This document shows, one piece after another, positions 1-8,049 of a DNA stretch of 30,021 nt (its first letter is position 1; every line of letters begins with the position of its first letter). Origin of the DNA: an uncultured Bacteroidales bacterium (lineage in GTDB: Bacteria; Bacteroidota; Bacteroidia; Bacteroidales; P3); contig CAMWVZ010000002.1 of the NCBI GenBank assembly GCA_947177845.1, positions 1-30,021 on the forward strand, given 5' to 3'. Made by a program: the position numbers and the translations under genes. The notes under the pieces are model-generated. The model made no database searches. It was not told the origin of the DNA and saw only the letters and a list, made by a program, of their open reading frames with translations.

Positions 1-13
1 AAAACAAAATACA

Positions 14-727
14 ATGGGAAGAGCATTTGAATATCGTAAAGCCCGTAAGTTTAAACGTTGGGGCAATATGGCCCGCACCTTCACCCGCTTGGGCAAGGAA
101 ATCACCATGGCCGCCAAGAGCGGCAGCGACCCCGCCACCAACCCCCGCCTGAGAGCCATCATCCAAACGGCCAAGAGCGAGAACATGCCCAAGGACAACA
201 TCGAACGCGCCATCCGCCGCGCCACCGAGAAAGACCAGAAAGACTACAAGGAAATCGTGTACGAAGGATACGGCCCCCACGGCATCGGCATCCTCATCGA
301 AACCGCCACCGACAACCACCAACGCACCGTAGCCAACATCCGCTCCTACTTCACCAAAGCCGGCTGCTCCCTCGGTGTGACAGGCTGCCTCACGTTTATG
401 TTCGAACACAAATGCGTGTTCAACATCAAACCCAAGGAAGGCCTCGCCCTCGACGACCTCGAACTGGAAATGATAGACTGCGGCATCGACGAACTCTTCA
501 TGGACGAAGAAAGCGGCAACATCACCATTTACGCACCCTTCGAAGCCTACGGCGACATACAGAAATATATCGAAGAAAACCACTTCGAACTGGTGAGCGC
601 CCGCTTCGACCGCATCCCCACCGACACCAAGGAACTGAGCGAAGCCGAACAGGAAGACGTGCAGAAACTGGTGGACAAGATTGAGGAAGACGACGACGTG
701 CAGAACGTCTACACAAATATGAAATAA
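14..727 (+). CDS. yebC: YebC/PmpR (TACO1) family regulatory protein
   Basis: The 237-residue product matches YebC family length. It begins MGRAFEYRKA and continues through the family's basic N-terminal segment (RWGNMARTFTRLGKEI) and the NPRLRAIIQ and NMPKDNIERAI stretches, followed by the acidic middle and C-terminal domains (YEGYGPHGIGILIE). Members are cytoplasmic. Family work describes them either as DNA-binding transcriptional regulators or as translation factors that help ribosomes through difficult stretches; the sequence does not tell these apart. The ATG at 14 is the natural start because the conserved N-terminus begins there. The promoter lies outside the window or within the first 13 bases. 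The next gene starts 11 bp after the stop on the same strand, so co-transcription is likely. Confidence 0.95.
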   Translation: MGRAFEYRKARKFKRWGNMARTFTRLGKEITMAAKSGSDPATNPRLRAIIQTAKSENMPKDNIERAIRRATEKDQKDYKEIVYEGYGPHGIGILIETATDNHQRTVANIRSYFTKAGCSLGVTGCLTFMFEHKCVFNIKPKEGLALDDLELEMIDCGIDELFMDEESGNITIYAPFEAYGDIQKYIEENHFELVSARFDRIPTDTKELSEAEQEDVQKLVDKIEEDDDVQNVYTNMK

Positions 728-738
728 ACTGCAAGCTG

Positions 739-1911
739 GTGGAACTGCAGAGCATCAAACAACGTTTCGGCATCATCGGCAACTCGCCCCTGCTGAACCG
801 CGCCATTGACATCGCCGCCCAAGTGGCCGGCACCGACCTGAGCGTGCTGGTGCTGGGCGAAAGCGGCGTGGGCAAGGAATTCTTCCCGAAAATCGTGCAC
901 GAACTCAGCCCTCGCAAGCACCGCAACTATGTGGCTATCAACTGCGGAGCCATACCCGAAGGCACCATCGACTCCGAACTCTTCGGACACGAGAAAGGCG
1001 CCTTCACCGATGCCCGCGAAGCCCGCAAAGGCTATTTCGAAGAAGCCGACGGCGGCACGATTTTTCTCGACGAAGTGGCCGAGCTGCCCGTCAGCACGCA
1101 GGCACGCCTGCTGCGCGTGCTCGAGACCGGCGAATTTCTCAAGGTGGGCTCCTCGAAAGTGCAGAAAACCAACGTGCGCGTAGTGGCCGCCACCAACGTC
1201 AACATTCCCGAGCAAATCCGCATGGGCAAGTTCCGCGAAGACCTTTATTATAGGCTCAACGCCATCACCATTCAGGTCCCCTCGCTCAAACAACGCCCCG
1301 AAGACATCGAGCTCCTGTTCCGCAAGTTCTCCACCGACATCAGCGAGAAATATCACATCCCCCCCCTCACGCTCAACGACGAAGCCCGCCGCGTGTTGCT
1401 CTCCTACCCCTGGCCGGGCAACATCCGCGAGCTGAAGAACATCAGCGAGCAAATCACCATTATCGAGAAGGAAAGGCCCCTGAGCGCCGAGGCCCTGCAA
1501 CGCTCCCTGCCCAAGACCGGGACCACGAACCTGCCGGTGCTTCTGGGACACGGACGGGAGGCGGGCGGCATGTCCGAACGCGAAATCCTATACAGCGTGC
1601 TGTTCGACATGCAGAAAGACATTCAGCAACTCAAACAGGCCGTATCGCAGTTCTCGCCCTCGCCCGCACCCTCCTACACCATTCTGCCCTCCATGTCCCA
1701 TGCACCCGCCCCTTCCGAGGCGGTGGAAATCATCAACACCCCCGAAGTGCTGTCCGAAGATTTGAGCTTGGGCAAGGGAGAACGGCTCCTTATCGAGAAA
1801 GCGTTGGAAAAGAACAACGGCAACCGCCGCAAGGCCGCCGCTGAATTGGGCATTTCCGAACGCACCATTTATCGCAAAATAAAGGAATACGGCATTTCTT
1901 TGGAAGAATGA
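739..1911 (+). CDS. Sigma-54 interacting AAA+ activator with Fis-type HTH, no receiver domain
   Basis: This 390-residue enhancer-binding protein activates RNA polymerase holding sigma-54. Visible parts are Walker A GESGVGKE (residues 40-47), the sigma-54 contact loop GAFTDA (87-92), Walker B GTIFLDE (106-112), the sensor region VRVVAATN, the PWPGNIREL motif near the end of the AAA+ domain, and a C-terminal Fis-like helix-turn-helix (about 347-390, with GNRRKAAAELGISERTIYRK). There is no N-terminal receiver or sensory domain, since the AAA+ module starts almost at residue 1. The start is a GTG at 739, 11 bp after yebC. The loop reads GAFTDA and not the textbook GAFTGA; this variant is known in other activators. 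Its stop overlaps a possible ATG of the next gene (ATGA at 1908). A sigma-54 activator next to lptE is a recurring Bacteroidota arrangement. Confidence 0.92.
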   Translation: MELQSIKQRFGIIGNSPLLNRAIDIAAQVAGTDLSVLVLGESGVGKEFFPKIVHELSPRKHRNYVAINCGAIPEGTIDSELFGHEKGAFTDAREARKGYFEEADGGTIFLDEVAELPVSTQARLLRVLETGEFLKVGSSKVQKTNVRVVAATNVNIPEQIRMGKFREDLYYRLNAITIQVPSLKQRPEDIELLFRKFSTDISEKYHIPPLTLNDEARRVLLSYPWPGNIRELKNISEQITIIEKERPLSAEALQRSLPKTGTTNLPVLLGHGREAGGMSEREILYSVLFDMQKDIQQLKQAVSQFSPSPAPSYTILPSMSHAPAPSEAVEIINTPEVLSEDLSLGKGERLLIEKALEKNNGNRRKAAAELGISERTIYRKIKEYGISLEE

Positions 1912-1934
1912 GCGGAATCCCCCATATTAATATA

Positions 1935-2438
1935 ATGAAGCGCGCGGCGAGTGCGCTGTTCGTGGCAGGAATGCTGCTGATGAACGGTTGCGGCGTGTAT
2001 TCCTTTACAGGCGCCTCCATTCCTGTGGAAGCCAAGACCTTGAGCGTAGGCTATTTCCGCAACCGCGCCGCCTCGGTGCAGCCCACCCTGAGTTCGGTAT
2101 TCACCGACTACCTGCGCGAATACCTGAGCAACCAAAGCGGTCTGCCCATTGTGGAAGGCTTCGCCGACTTGCAGTTTTCGGGCTCCATCACCGGCTATAC
2201 GGTTACGCCCCAGTCCATTCAAGGCAACGACCAAGCCGCCCTCAACCGCCTCACCATCACCGTGCAGGTGAAATACGTAAACCGCTTCGACAGCAAATTC
2301 AGCTTCACCCAAAACTTTTCACGCTACCGCGACTACGATGCCCGTCTGAGCCTCTCTTCGGTGGAGTCAGGTCTAATTCAAGAGATTACCGAAGAACTTG
2401 TGGACGACATCTATCAACGCGCCTTCGTGAACTGGTAG
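1935..2438 (+). CDS. lptE: LptE-family outer-membrane lipoprotein
   Basis: The 167-residue product has a short lipoprotein signal: MKR, a hydrophobic stretch (AASALFVAGMLLM) and a lipobox ending NGC, so the mature protein would begin at a lipidated cysteine. The body fits the LptE/RlpB-like family (GVYSFTGASIP near the start, a conserved TLSVGYFRNRA segment, a C-terminal TEELVDDIYQRAF). LptE plugs the LptD barrel that inserts lipopolysaccharide into the outer membrane. I chose the ATG at 1935 because it gives a compact signal peptide. An upstream ATG at 1908 overlaps the preceding stop (ATGA) and would add nine residues, so coupling to the upstream gene remains possible. Family assignment rests on overall pattern and context, as the family is weakly conserved. 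Confidence 0.8.
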   Translation: MKRAASALFVAGMLLMNGCGVYSFTGASIPVEAKTLSVGYFRNRAASVQPTLSSVFTDYLREYLSNQSGLPIVEGFADLQFSGSITGYTVTPQSIQGNDQAALNRLTITVQVKYVNRFDSKFSFTQNFSRYRDYDARLSLSSVESGLIQEITEELVDDIYQRAFVNW

Positions 2439-2454
2439 AAAACCCATCCTGCAT

Positions 2455-2874
2455 ATGGATAACGGCGAAAATCATCTCTCGGAACACGGCGTGAAGCCCA
2501 CTTCCAACCGCATCTTGGTATGGAAGGCGCTGGCGGCGCAGCAGCGACCCGTGTCGCTTTCCGAATTGGAGGAGATTTTGGAGACCTTGGATAAATCGAG
2601 CATCTTCCGCGCCCTGACGCTCTTTCTCGAACATCATCTCGTGCACGCTTTCGAAGACGGCGAGGGCGTCATCAAGTATGAAGGCTGTCCCGACCCCGAC
2701 CATTGCGGCATTCACGACCTTCACGTGCATTTCTACTGCGAACATTGCCGCAAGACCTATTGTTTCCCCGCCGCGCCCATTCCGCAAAGCACGCTTCCCG
2801 AGGGCTTCACCGCCCATTCCATAAACTATATGATAAAAGGCATCTGCGAAGATTGCCAAAAGGCTTCGCGATAG
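2455..2874 (+). CDS. Fur-family metal-dependent transcriptional repressor
   Basis: The 139-residue protein has the Fur layout: an N-terminal winged helix (GVKPTSNRILVWKAL and SLSELEEILETLDKSSIFRAL, residues 12-55) and a C-terminal metal-binding dimerisation domain. Metal ligands are visible as CxxC pairs at C95/C98 and C131/C134, with further cysteines at 78, 84 and 103 and histidines at 83, 87, 90 and 92. The two CxxC pairs match the structural zinc site of the family. Whether it senses iron, zinc or peroxide cannot be read from the sequence. It starts 16 bp after lptE, and its stop lies 1 bp from the stop of convergent sbcC, so the two transcripts meet with almost no gap. Confidence 0.88.
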   Translation: MDNGENHLSEHGVKPTSNRILVWKALAAQQRPVSLSELEEILETLDKSSIFRALTLFLEHHLVHAFEDGEGVIKYEGCPDPDHCGIHDLHVHFYCEHCRKTYCFPAAPIPQSTLPEGFTAHSINYMIKGICEDCQKASR

Positions 2875-2875
2875 C

Positions 2876-5734
2876 CTACCCTATCACGCGGATTTCGCTC
2901 TTGGTGGGATTTACCCTTTCCACGCGGATTTGGGTACGGATACGCTCGCGCAGGGCGGCCACATGGCTGATGATGGCCACTTTGCGGCCATCGCTGTTGT
3001 GCAGACGCTCCAAGGCCGACACGGCCGGTTCGAGGGCGTTGCCGCTGAGGGTGCCGAAACCTTCGTCTATAAAGAGAATGTCGGTGGTAACCCGCGCCCC
3101 GTTGAACGACGACAGCCCCAAGGCCAAGGCCAGCGAAACCAAGAAACTTTCGCCGCCCGAAAGCGAGGCGGCCGAACGCAGGCTGCCTCCGTCGTGCAGG
3201 TCGCGCACCAAAATCACGAAAGAACCGAAACTGCTTTCCAAGCGGTAGCGGTCGGTGAGGCGGCGCAGATGTTCGTTGGCGTGCGAGAGCAATTCATCCA
3301 TCATGAAGTTGAGCACAATCTTGCGGAACTTGTTGCCGTCGGCGCTGCCGAAGAGTTTGTTGAGCCGTTCCCAGCGTTCATAGTCCTTGCTCAGACGCTC
3401 CATTTCGGCCTTTTTCTCAAGAAGTTTCCTGCGTTGGGCTTCCTCGGCCTTCAACAGTTGTTCCAACGCCCCCAAGAGGCGGTGGCTTTCCTCCCGCTCG
3501 CGTTCCTTGTCGGATAGGAGCGCGGACAAGGCCTCCACACTGCCCTGCTCCGTCTCGTCGGCGGGTCTGTCCGCCGCGTGCCGTTCGCCGTCTTTCGTCA
3601 TCTGCGTCTGCAAGGCCAAGGCGGCGGTAAGTTCATCTTCTTTCCTCTTACAGAACACTTTGAGTTTCTCTATCTGCTCCTTGTTTTGCAACAACTGCGC
3701 GAGCCGCGCCTCGGTCATGCCCGGGTGGAGGGCGTAGAATTCCATCAAAGCCTGTGTCCGCTCTTCTTTCTGCCGCAGGGCCGAGGCGCGGCGGTCGAGC
3801 CACGACACCACTTTCGACTTCACGTCCGAAAGACGGGAGATAAGGCCTTTTTGTTCCTGTATCGCAGTAGGTTGCAGGCGCGCGCCGCCCTCGAATTTGC
3901 TCCGCAGTTCTTCCACGAGAGCCGCCGCGTCGCGATAGGGCTGCCGGCATTTTTCCCATGCGGCGCGCGCCTGCTGCCATTTCTGCAAGACCTTCATGCG
4001 GTCCTGCCGTTTTTCCTCCTCCCCGGCGAGAAAGGCCACCAAGGCCTCCCCCTTCAAGCTGCGGTCCGGCAACGTGGGCAGAAGCTGCAAGGCCTTTTCC
4101 AATAAGGTTTCCGCCTCGGCAAGCTGGCTTCGGCTTTCCTGCAAACGCCGCTTCACCGCCACCAAACTTTCCTCCTTGGCCTTTCGCTCTGCTAAATTGG
4201 TTTTCAGTAAATTATCGGCAGACTTATAGAGCCTTTCGGCTTCTTCCCACCGCTTTTTGGCGGGGGCGTAAAGTTTCTCGAAATATTCGTCGGTGAGCAA
4301 TTTCTCTATCTTGTTGCCGCATACGGGGCAAATCTCGCCCTCCGAGAGCGTGGCGCGTAAACCTTTGGCCATATCGCCCATACCCTTCTGCAAGGTTTTC
4401 AAATCCTCCTCGGCGTTCTTCAACCTTTCCTCCGCCTCCTGCGCCTTTTTCGTCAGTTCTTCGGTATGCGAGGCCCATTCCGCGCAGGCCTTTTCCAAAT
4501 CGGCCGCCTCCTTTTCGGTTTTCCGCGCCGTCGCGTTTTTTTCCAAAAAACGCTCGGCGCTGTTGCGCGCCTGCATATACGCCCGCAACACATTTTCTTC
4601 CTGCGGAATATCCACCTCCGCACCTTTCTCTATCCCCGCAAGGCTTTCCCATTCCGCCGTCTTGGCCTCCAAGTTCTTGATATACGCTTCCAAATACTTC
4701 ACCCCACCCAACAACACCGAAAATTCACGCTCCTGCGCCTGCAAACCCTCCTGCGCCGCCATCGCCTCCCGCTCGGCTTCCTTGCTCTGTTCCAACCACA
4801 TACGCGCCTCCTCCGACATCTCCCATTCCTGCAACATCCGCTTTCCGTTGCAATAGTCCTCTCCGTTCACGCCCTCCTGCGCCCGCTTCACCGCCTCGTC
4901 GGCCTCGGCTTTCCGGCGCTTCAGCTCCTCCTGCTTCTTCCTCCATTCATGCCGCTTCCGCAACGTCTGCGTTTCTTCCGCCAAACGGGAAAGACGCTCC
5001 GTAAGCGCCGCTTTTTCGGCCTCTTTCTCTGCGATTTGCTCTTCGGAAAGCAACTGCATGTTCTCCATGTCGCGCCCCGCCTGTTCCCACAGCCGCTTCT
5101 TGCCGGCAGCTTTCTCGTAGATGCGCGTTCCCATGCGCGCGAAATGCCCCGTGTCGGTGAGTTTCTCCAAAATCGCCGACTTTTCCGTATCGTTGCTTTT
5201 CAGAAACTTGGTGAATTCGCCCTGCGCCAGCATGGACGTGCGGCAGAACTGCTCGAAATTCAAGCCCACCGCCTCCTCGATGTGGTTCTTCACCTCGTCT
5301 ATCTTCTTGAGCGTGATTTCCGTATTGTCCTCCACAAAACTCAGCGTCCAGTCGCGGGCGTTTTCGTGCTCGTCCATGCCCCGTTTCCTTATCCGCCGCA
5401 CACTCCACCGCGCCGTATACTCCCTCCCGTCGTTGCCCTCGAAAACCAACTCGGCGAAACCCTTGTCGGCATTCTCGCGCAATATCTGCATAGGGTTGTT
5501 GTTGGCCACCTCGCCGAAAACGCCCGCCACCTTAAACTTATCGGTAGACGAGGCCTTGAAGCGGGGCGAACTGTCGTAGAGCGCCAGGCAAATCGCGTCC
5601 AAAAGCGTGCTCTTGCCCGAACCCGTTTCTCCGCATATCAGGAAAATGGGGTTGTCCAAGGGCGCGTGCCCGAAGTCGATGCTGGCCTCTTCGAGCGAAG
5701 CCAAGTTGTGGATATGGAGATGCTTGAATTTCAT
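2876..5734 (-). CDS. sbcC: Exonuclease subunit SbcC (Rad50-like SMC ATPase)
   Basis: This 952-residue SMC-type ATPase partners SbcD in the SbcCD (Rad50-Mre11-like) complex that opens hairpins and processes protein-blocked or broken DNA ends. The N-terminus carries Walker A GETGSGKSTLLDAI (from about residue 35). Two long Lys/Glu/Ala-rich coiled-coil arms flank a zinc hook GEICPVCGNKI (CxxC, near mid-protein). The C-terminus has the ABC signature LSGGESFLVSLALAL and Walker B ILFIDEGFGTL. Length suits bacterial SbcC. The start codon overlaps the sbcD stop by 4 bp (ATGA at 5731-5734), indicating translational coupling. The 3' end faces the Fur gene. All key motifs look intact. Confidence 0.96.
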   Translation of the reverse strand: MKFKHLHIHNLASLEEASIDFGHAPLDNPIFLICGETGSGKSTLLDAICLALYDSSPRFKASSTDKFKVAGVFGEVANNNPMQILRENADKGFAELVFEGNDGREYTARWSVRRIRKRGMDEHENARDWTLSFVEDNTEITLKKIDEVKNHIEEAVGLNFEQFCRTSMLAQGEFTKFLKSNDTEKSAILEKLTDTGHFARMGTRIYEKAAGKKRLWEQAGRDMENMQLLSEEQIAEKEAEKAALTERLSRLAEETQTLRKRHEWRKKQEELKRRKAEADEAVKRAQEGVNGEDYCNGKRMLQEWEMSEEARMWLEQSKEAEREAMAAQEGLQAQEREFSVLLGGVKYLEAYIKNLEAKTAEWESLAGIEKGAEVDIPQEENVLRAYMQARNSAERFLEKNATARKTEKEAADLEKACAEWASHTEELTKKAQEAEERLKNAEEDLKTLQKGMGDMAKGLRATLSEGEICPVCGNKIEKLLTDEYFEKLYAPAKKRWEEAERLYKSADNLLKTNLAERKAKEESLVAVKRRLQESRSQLAEAETLLEKALQLLPTLPDRSLKGEALVAFLAGEEEKRQDRMKVLQKWQQARAAWEKCRQPYRDAAALVEELRSKFEGGARLQPTAIQEQKGLISRLSDVKSKVVSWLDRRASALRQKEERTQALMEFYALHPGMTEARLAQLLQNKEQIEKLKVFCKRKEDELTAALALQTQMTKDGERHAADRPADETEQGSVEALSALLSDKEREREESHRLLGALEQLLKAEEAQRRKLLEKKAEMERLSKDYERWERLNKLFGSADGNKFRKIVLNFMMDELLSHANEHLRRLTDRYRLESSFGSFVILVRDLHDGGSLRSAASLSGGESFLVSLALALGLSSFNGARVTTDILFIDEGFGTLSGNALEPAVSALERLHNSDGRKVAIISHVAALRERIRTQIRVERVNPTKSEIRVIG

Positions 5735-6966
5735 GCTTCGGACGTTGTATCTTGATGCGTTTCGCGCCAGACCTCCTGCAACATTTCTTCCAATTCCGGC
5801 TCCAACTCGCTGTTGTATTCGTTCTTATAATAAATCTTGGCCATTTCCACGGGCGAGGTGCTGCGGATTTCCGAAACGCGGAAACGGGGCGCGGCAACAG
5901 GGGCCGACAGCGCCTCGCTCACTATCTTGATGGAGCAATAGCGGGCTTTCTTGCCGCTTAAGGCCTGCACGGCGCGTTCGGCGCTGTTCGGGGGAAGAAA
6001 GTCTTTCGCCTTCACGTGCACGCGGATATAGGCCTCTTCGTCGGCGGGAAAACGGCGCAGTTCCTGCAAGGCTTCTTCAAATTCCACGGGCGCGGCGGGA
6101 AGCGTGCGCACGGGAATCGTGGCCGGCAGCGAAATCAGGCGCACCTGCGGCGGGGCGTCGTGACGCTCTATTTCCACAAGGCTGAGGGAATGCGTATGGG
6201 TTTCGTCGAAGTTCAGGGGCAGCACCGAGCCGCTGTAACGCATCCTGCCTTCGGTGCCTGGAATGGGCTGCGCCTTGTGGATGTGGCCGAGCGCAACGTA
6301 GTCGAAGCCCTGCCCCAGCACTTCCGCCGGTATGCATTCTTCGCCGCCGATGCGGTCGGGCGCATTTTCGTGGCACGAAAAATCGCCCCCCCGCACGGCT
6401 AAATGCGCCGTCAGCACCACGGGAAGCCCGTCGGCGTTGCGCCCGCCCACCTTGTCCGACAAAGTCTGAAAGAAAGCGTGCGGACGTGCCTCGCGAGGCG
6501 TATCGCCCGTAAGGTCGGGAAAATTGAGCGGATGTATATACGGCACGGCCACCACATAGCCTTTCTTCCTCCCTTCGGGGTCTTTGATTTCTATGATATG
6601 ACGCTCGGTATCCACCTTTTCGTCGGGCCCACGCCTGAGCCCCCCCACCACATGGATGCCGAACGCGCCCCAAAGCTCGCGCGCGATCTCGAGCCGCGCC
6701 CCGCTGTCGTGATTGCCCGCTATCACCACCACTTCCATGCCGGGGCAGGCGCGGTGCAGGTCGAGCAAGGCGGTTGTATAGAGATTCTGCGCCGCCGTAC
6801 TGGGCATACCGTTATCATAAATATCGCCCGCCACCACCAATACATCGGGTTTCTCCTCCTGCGCCACCTCTTGTAGCCGGGCGAAGAAAGCGCGGAACTC
6901 CCCGCTCCGCTCGTATCCGTCGAGCGTCTGCCCCACATGCCAGTCTCCGCTATGCAGTATCTTCAT
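5731..6966 (-). CDS. sbcD: Exonuclease subunit SbcD (Mre11-like nuclease)
   Basis: This 411-residue calcineurin-like metallophosphoesterase is the nuclease half of SbcCD. The metal-binding motifs are present in order: DWH (residues 8-10), GDIYD (47-51), GNHD (84-87), and the later HLAVRGG and LGHIHKAQP (GHxH). The true start is the ATG at 6966, where MKILHSGDWHVG begins. The frame stays open much farther upstream, but only as antisense to the next genes. The C-terminal part (after about residue 300) is the less conserved capping and SbcC-binding region. It is first in the operon with sbcC. A near-consensus -7 element TACATTTG lies on this strand about 20 bp upstream of the start. Confidence 0.95.
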   Translation of the reverse strand: MKILHSGDWHVGQTLDGYERSGEFRAFFARLQEVAQEEKPDVLVVAGDIYDNGMPSTAAQNLYTTALLDLHRACPGMEVVVIAGNHDSGARLEIARELWGAFGIHVVGGLRRGPDEKVDTERHIIEIKDPEGRKKGYVVAVPYIHPLNFPDLTGDTPREARPHAFFQTLSDKVGGRNADGLPVVLTAHLAVRGGDFSCHENAPDRIGGEECIPAEVLGQGFDYVALGHIHKAQPIPGTEGRMRYSGSVLPLNFDETHTHSLSLVEIERHDAPPQVRLISLPATIPVRTLPAAPVEFEEALQELRRFPADEEAYIRVHVKAKDFLPPNSAERAVQALSGKKARYCSIKIVSEALSAPVAAPRFRVSEIRSTSPVEMAKIYYKNEYNSELEPELEEMLQEVWRETHQDTTSEA

Positions 6967-6985
6967 CAATCCAACGTCTTTTTCG

Positions 6986-6993
6986 CAAATGTA
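6986..6993 (-). promoter_or_regulatory. Candidate -7 element for sbcDC
   Basis: On the minus strand this reads TACATTTG, an exact TAnnTTTG Bacteroidota -7 box, 20 bp upstream of the sbcD ATG. I see no clear TTTG at the expected -33 distance, so the call rests on the -7 box and position. Confidence 0.5.
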
Positions 6994-7004
6994 ACAAAAA
7001 AATG

Positions 7005-7012
7005 TACCTTCG
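7005..7012 (+). promoter_or_regulatory. Candidate -7 element for the ferredoxin-nitroreductase gene
   Basis: The plus strand reads TACCTTCG (TAnnTTYG) 20 bp upstream of the ATG at 7033. A weak TTCG at 6982-6985 stands 19 bp upstream as a possible -33 element. It lies beside the oppositely directed sbcD box in a 66-bp divergent gap, so the two promoters nearly overlap. Confidence 0.45.
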
Positions 7013-7032
7013 CTCCTATAAAAATTCGTTCC

Positions 7033-7899
7033 ATGAACTACACCATTTCCATAAAATCCGAGGCCTGCATCCACTGCCGCCGTTGCGAACGCGCCTGCCC
7101 CGCCGGCATCTTCATATGCGAAGACGGCAAAATGCAGGTTCAGAAAGAACAATTCTGCATACGTTGCGGGCACTGCGCCGATATATGCCCCACCAAAGCG
7201 GTGACGCACACGCTGTTTCCCGAAAGCTCGATGCACGATTACGCCCTGTCCGACCTGCCCACGCCCCAACAGACGGAACTTTTGCTCAAGGCGCGCCGCA
7301 GCAATCGTGCCTTTACCGCCCAGCCCGTTCCGCAGGAGAGCCTCGCCCGCATCATCGACGCGGCCTACGCCGCCCCCACGGCGCAGAACACGCGCAACAT
7401 ACAGGTGGTGGCCGTCACCGACCCGCAAATGATAGAACGCATCGCCGCCCTCACGGTAGACACCTTCGCCCATGCGGTGAAACCCTTGGAGAATCCTTTG
7501 CTGAAATGCCTGTTGCATAAGAAAATGGCACAGGTCTACGCCATGATACCCAAGCTGAAGGCCATGCACCGCAAGTTTCACGAAGGCAAGGGCGACCCCG
7601 TGCTGCACCGTGCCAAGGCGGTCTTGTTCTTCTGCGCACCCTCCAAGAGCCGTTTCGGTTGCGCCGACAGCAACTTGGCCTATCAGAACGCTTCCCTTAT
7701 GGCCGAAAGCCTCGGCGTGGCGCAGTTCTACACGGGCTTTGTGCTTTCGGGCATGAAGCAGGACCGAAAAAAACGCCTGCCCGAAATGCTGGGATTGGAA
7801 AAAGACATGGAGATTTTCGCCGGCATGGCGTTGGGAATGCCCGAATTCCGCTTCGAACGCTATACCGACCGCGAGCATACCTCCCCTATCTGCCTTTAA
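7033..7899 (+). CDS. Ferredoxin-nitroreductase fusion (4Fe-4S NAD(P)H-dependent flavoprotein type)
   Basis: The 288-residue protein joins two modules. The N-terminus is a two-cluster ferredoxin: C12-x2-C15-x2-C18-x3-C22-P and C42-x2-C45-x2-C48-x3-C52-P. From about residue 85 it becomes a nitroreductase-like flavoprotein (RRSNRAFTAQPVPQESLARIIDAAYAAPTAQN is the FMN-binding start of that fold; only part is quoted as a landmark). Such fusions are cytoplasmic oxidoreductases; the substrate is not readable here. I chose the ATG at 7033 because the ferredoxin domain begins directly after it; the upstream extension runs into the divergent promoter region. It is monocistronic by layout, between divergent sbcD and rpsA with its own promoter. 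Confidence 0.88.
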   Translation: MNYTISIKSEACIHCRRCERACPAGIFICEDGKMQVQKEQFCIRCGHCADICPTKAVTHTLFPESSMHDYALSDLPTPQQTELLLKARRSNRAFTAQPVPQESLARIIDAAYAAPTAQNTRNIQVVAVTDPQMIERIAALTVDTFAHAVKPLENPLLKCLLHKKMAQVYAMIPKLKAMHRKFHEGKGDPVLHRAKAVLFFCAPSKSRFGCADSNLAYQNASLMAESLGVAQFYTGFVLSGMKQDRKKRLPEMLGLEKDMEIFAGMALGMPEFRFERYTDREHTSPICL

Positions 7900-7925
7900 T
7901 ATTTCTCTTTCCCGAAAATTTATCG

Positions 7926-7933
7926 TATCTTCG
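7926..7933 (+). promoter_or_regulatory. Candidate rpsA promoter -7 element
   Basis: TATCTTCG matches TAnnTTYG in the 150-bp gap before rpsA. A TTTC at 7902-7905 stands 20 bp upstream. If used, it gives a leader of about 110 nt that begins just before a strong hairpin. Confidence 0.45.
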
Positions 7934-7943
7934 CCGTCCTTTT

Positions 7944-7970
7944 GCGCGGAAGGAAACCCGGCCTCCGCGC
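7944..7970 (+). promoter_or_regulatory. GC-rich stem-loop in the rpsA leader
   Basis: GCGCGGAAGG (7944-7953) pairs with CCTCCGCGC (7962-7970) with one bulged base and an 8-nt loop. It sits at the start of the predicted rpsA leader and has no U-run, so it is not a terminator. Ribosomal protein S1 is autoregulated through its leader in enterobacteria; a similar role here is inference only. Confidence 0.4.
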
Positions 7971-8049
7971 CCAAACTACAAGTTAAACTCGCTTTTCGGC
8001 ACGCATTTCCGGGTATGCGGGCGTAAAGCACAGAAAAATTAATCCGACA

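Noticed and set aside
2867..2887. Small inverted pair GATAG/CTATC between the Fur and sbcC stops as a bidirectional terminator
   Set aside because: Only a 5-bp stem and no U-run on either side.
4466..5755. Plus-strand frame of 429 codons opposite sbcC
   Set aside because: It has Arg/Leu/Phe-rich shadow composition with no domain, and SbcC is intact on the other strand.
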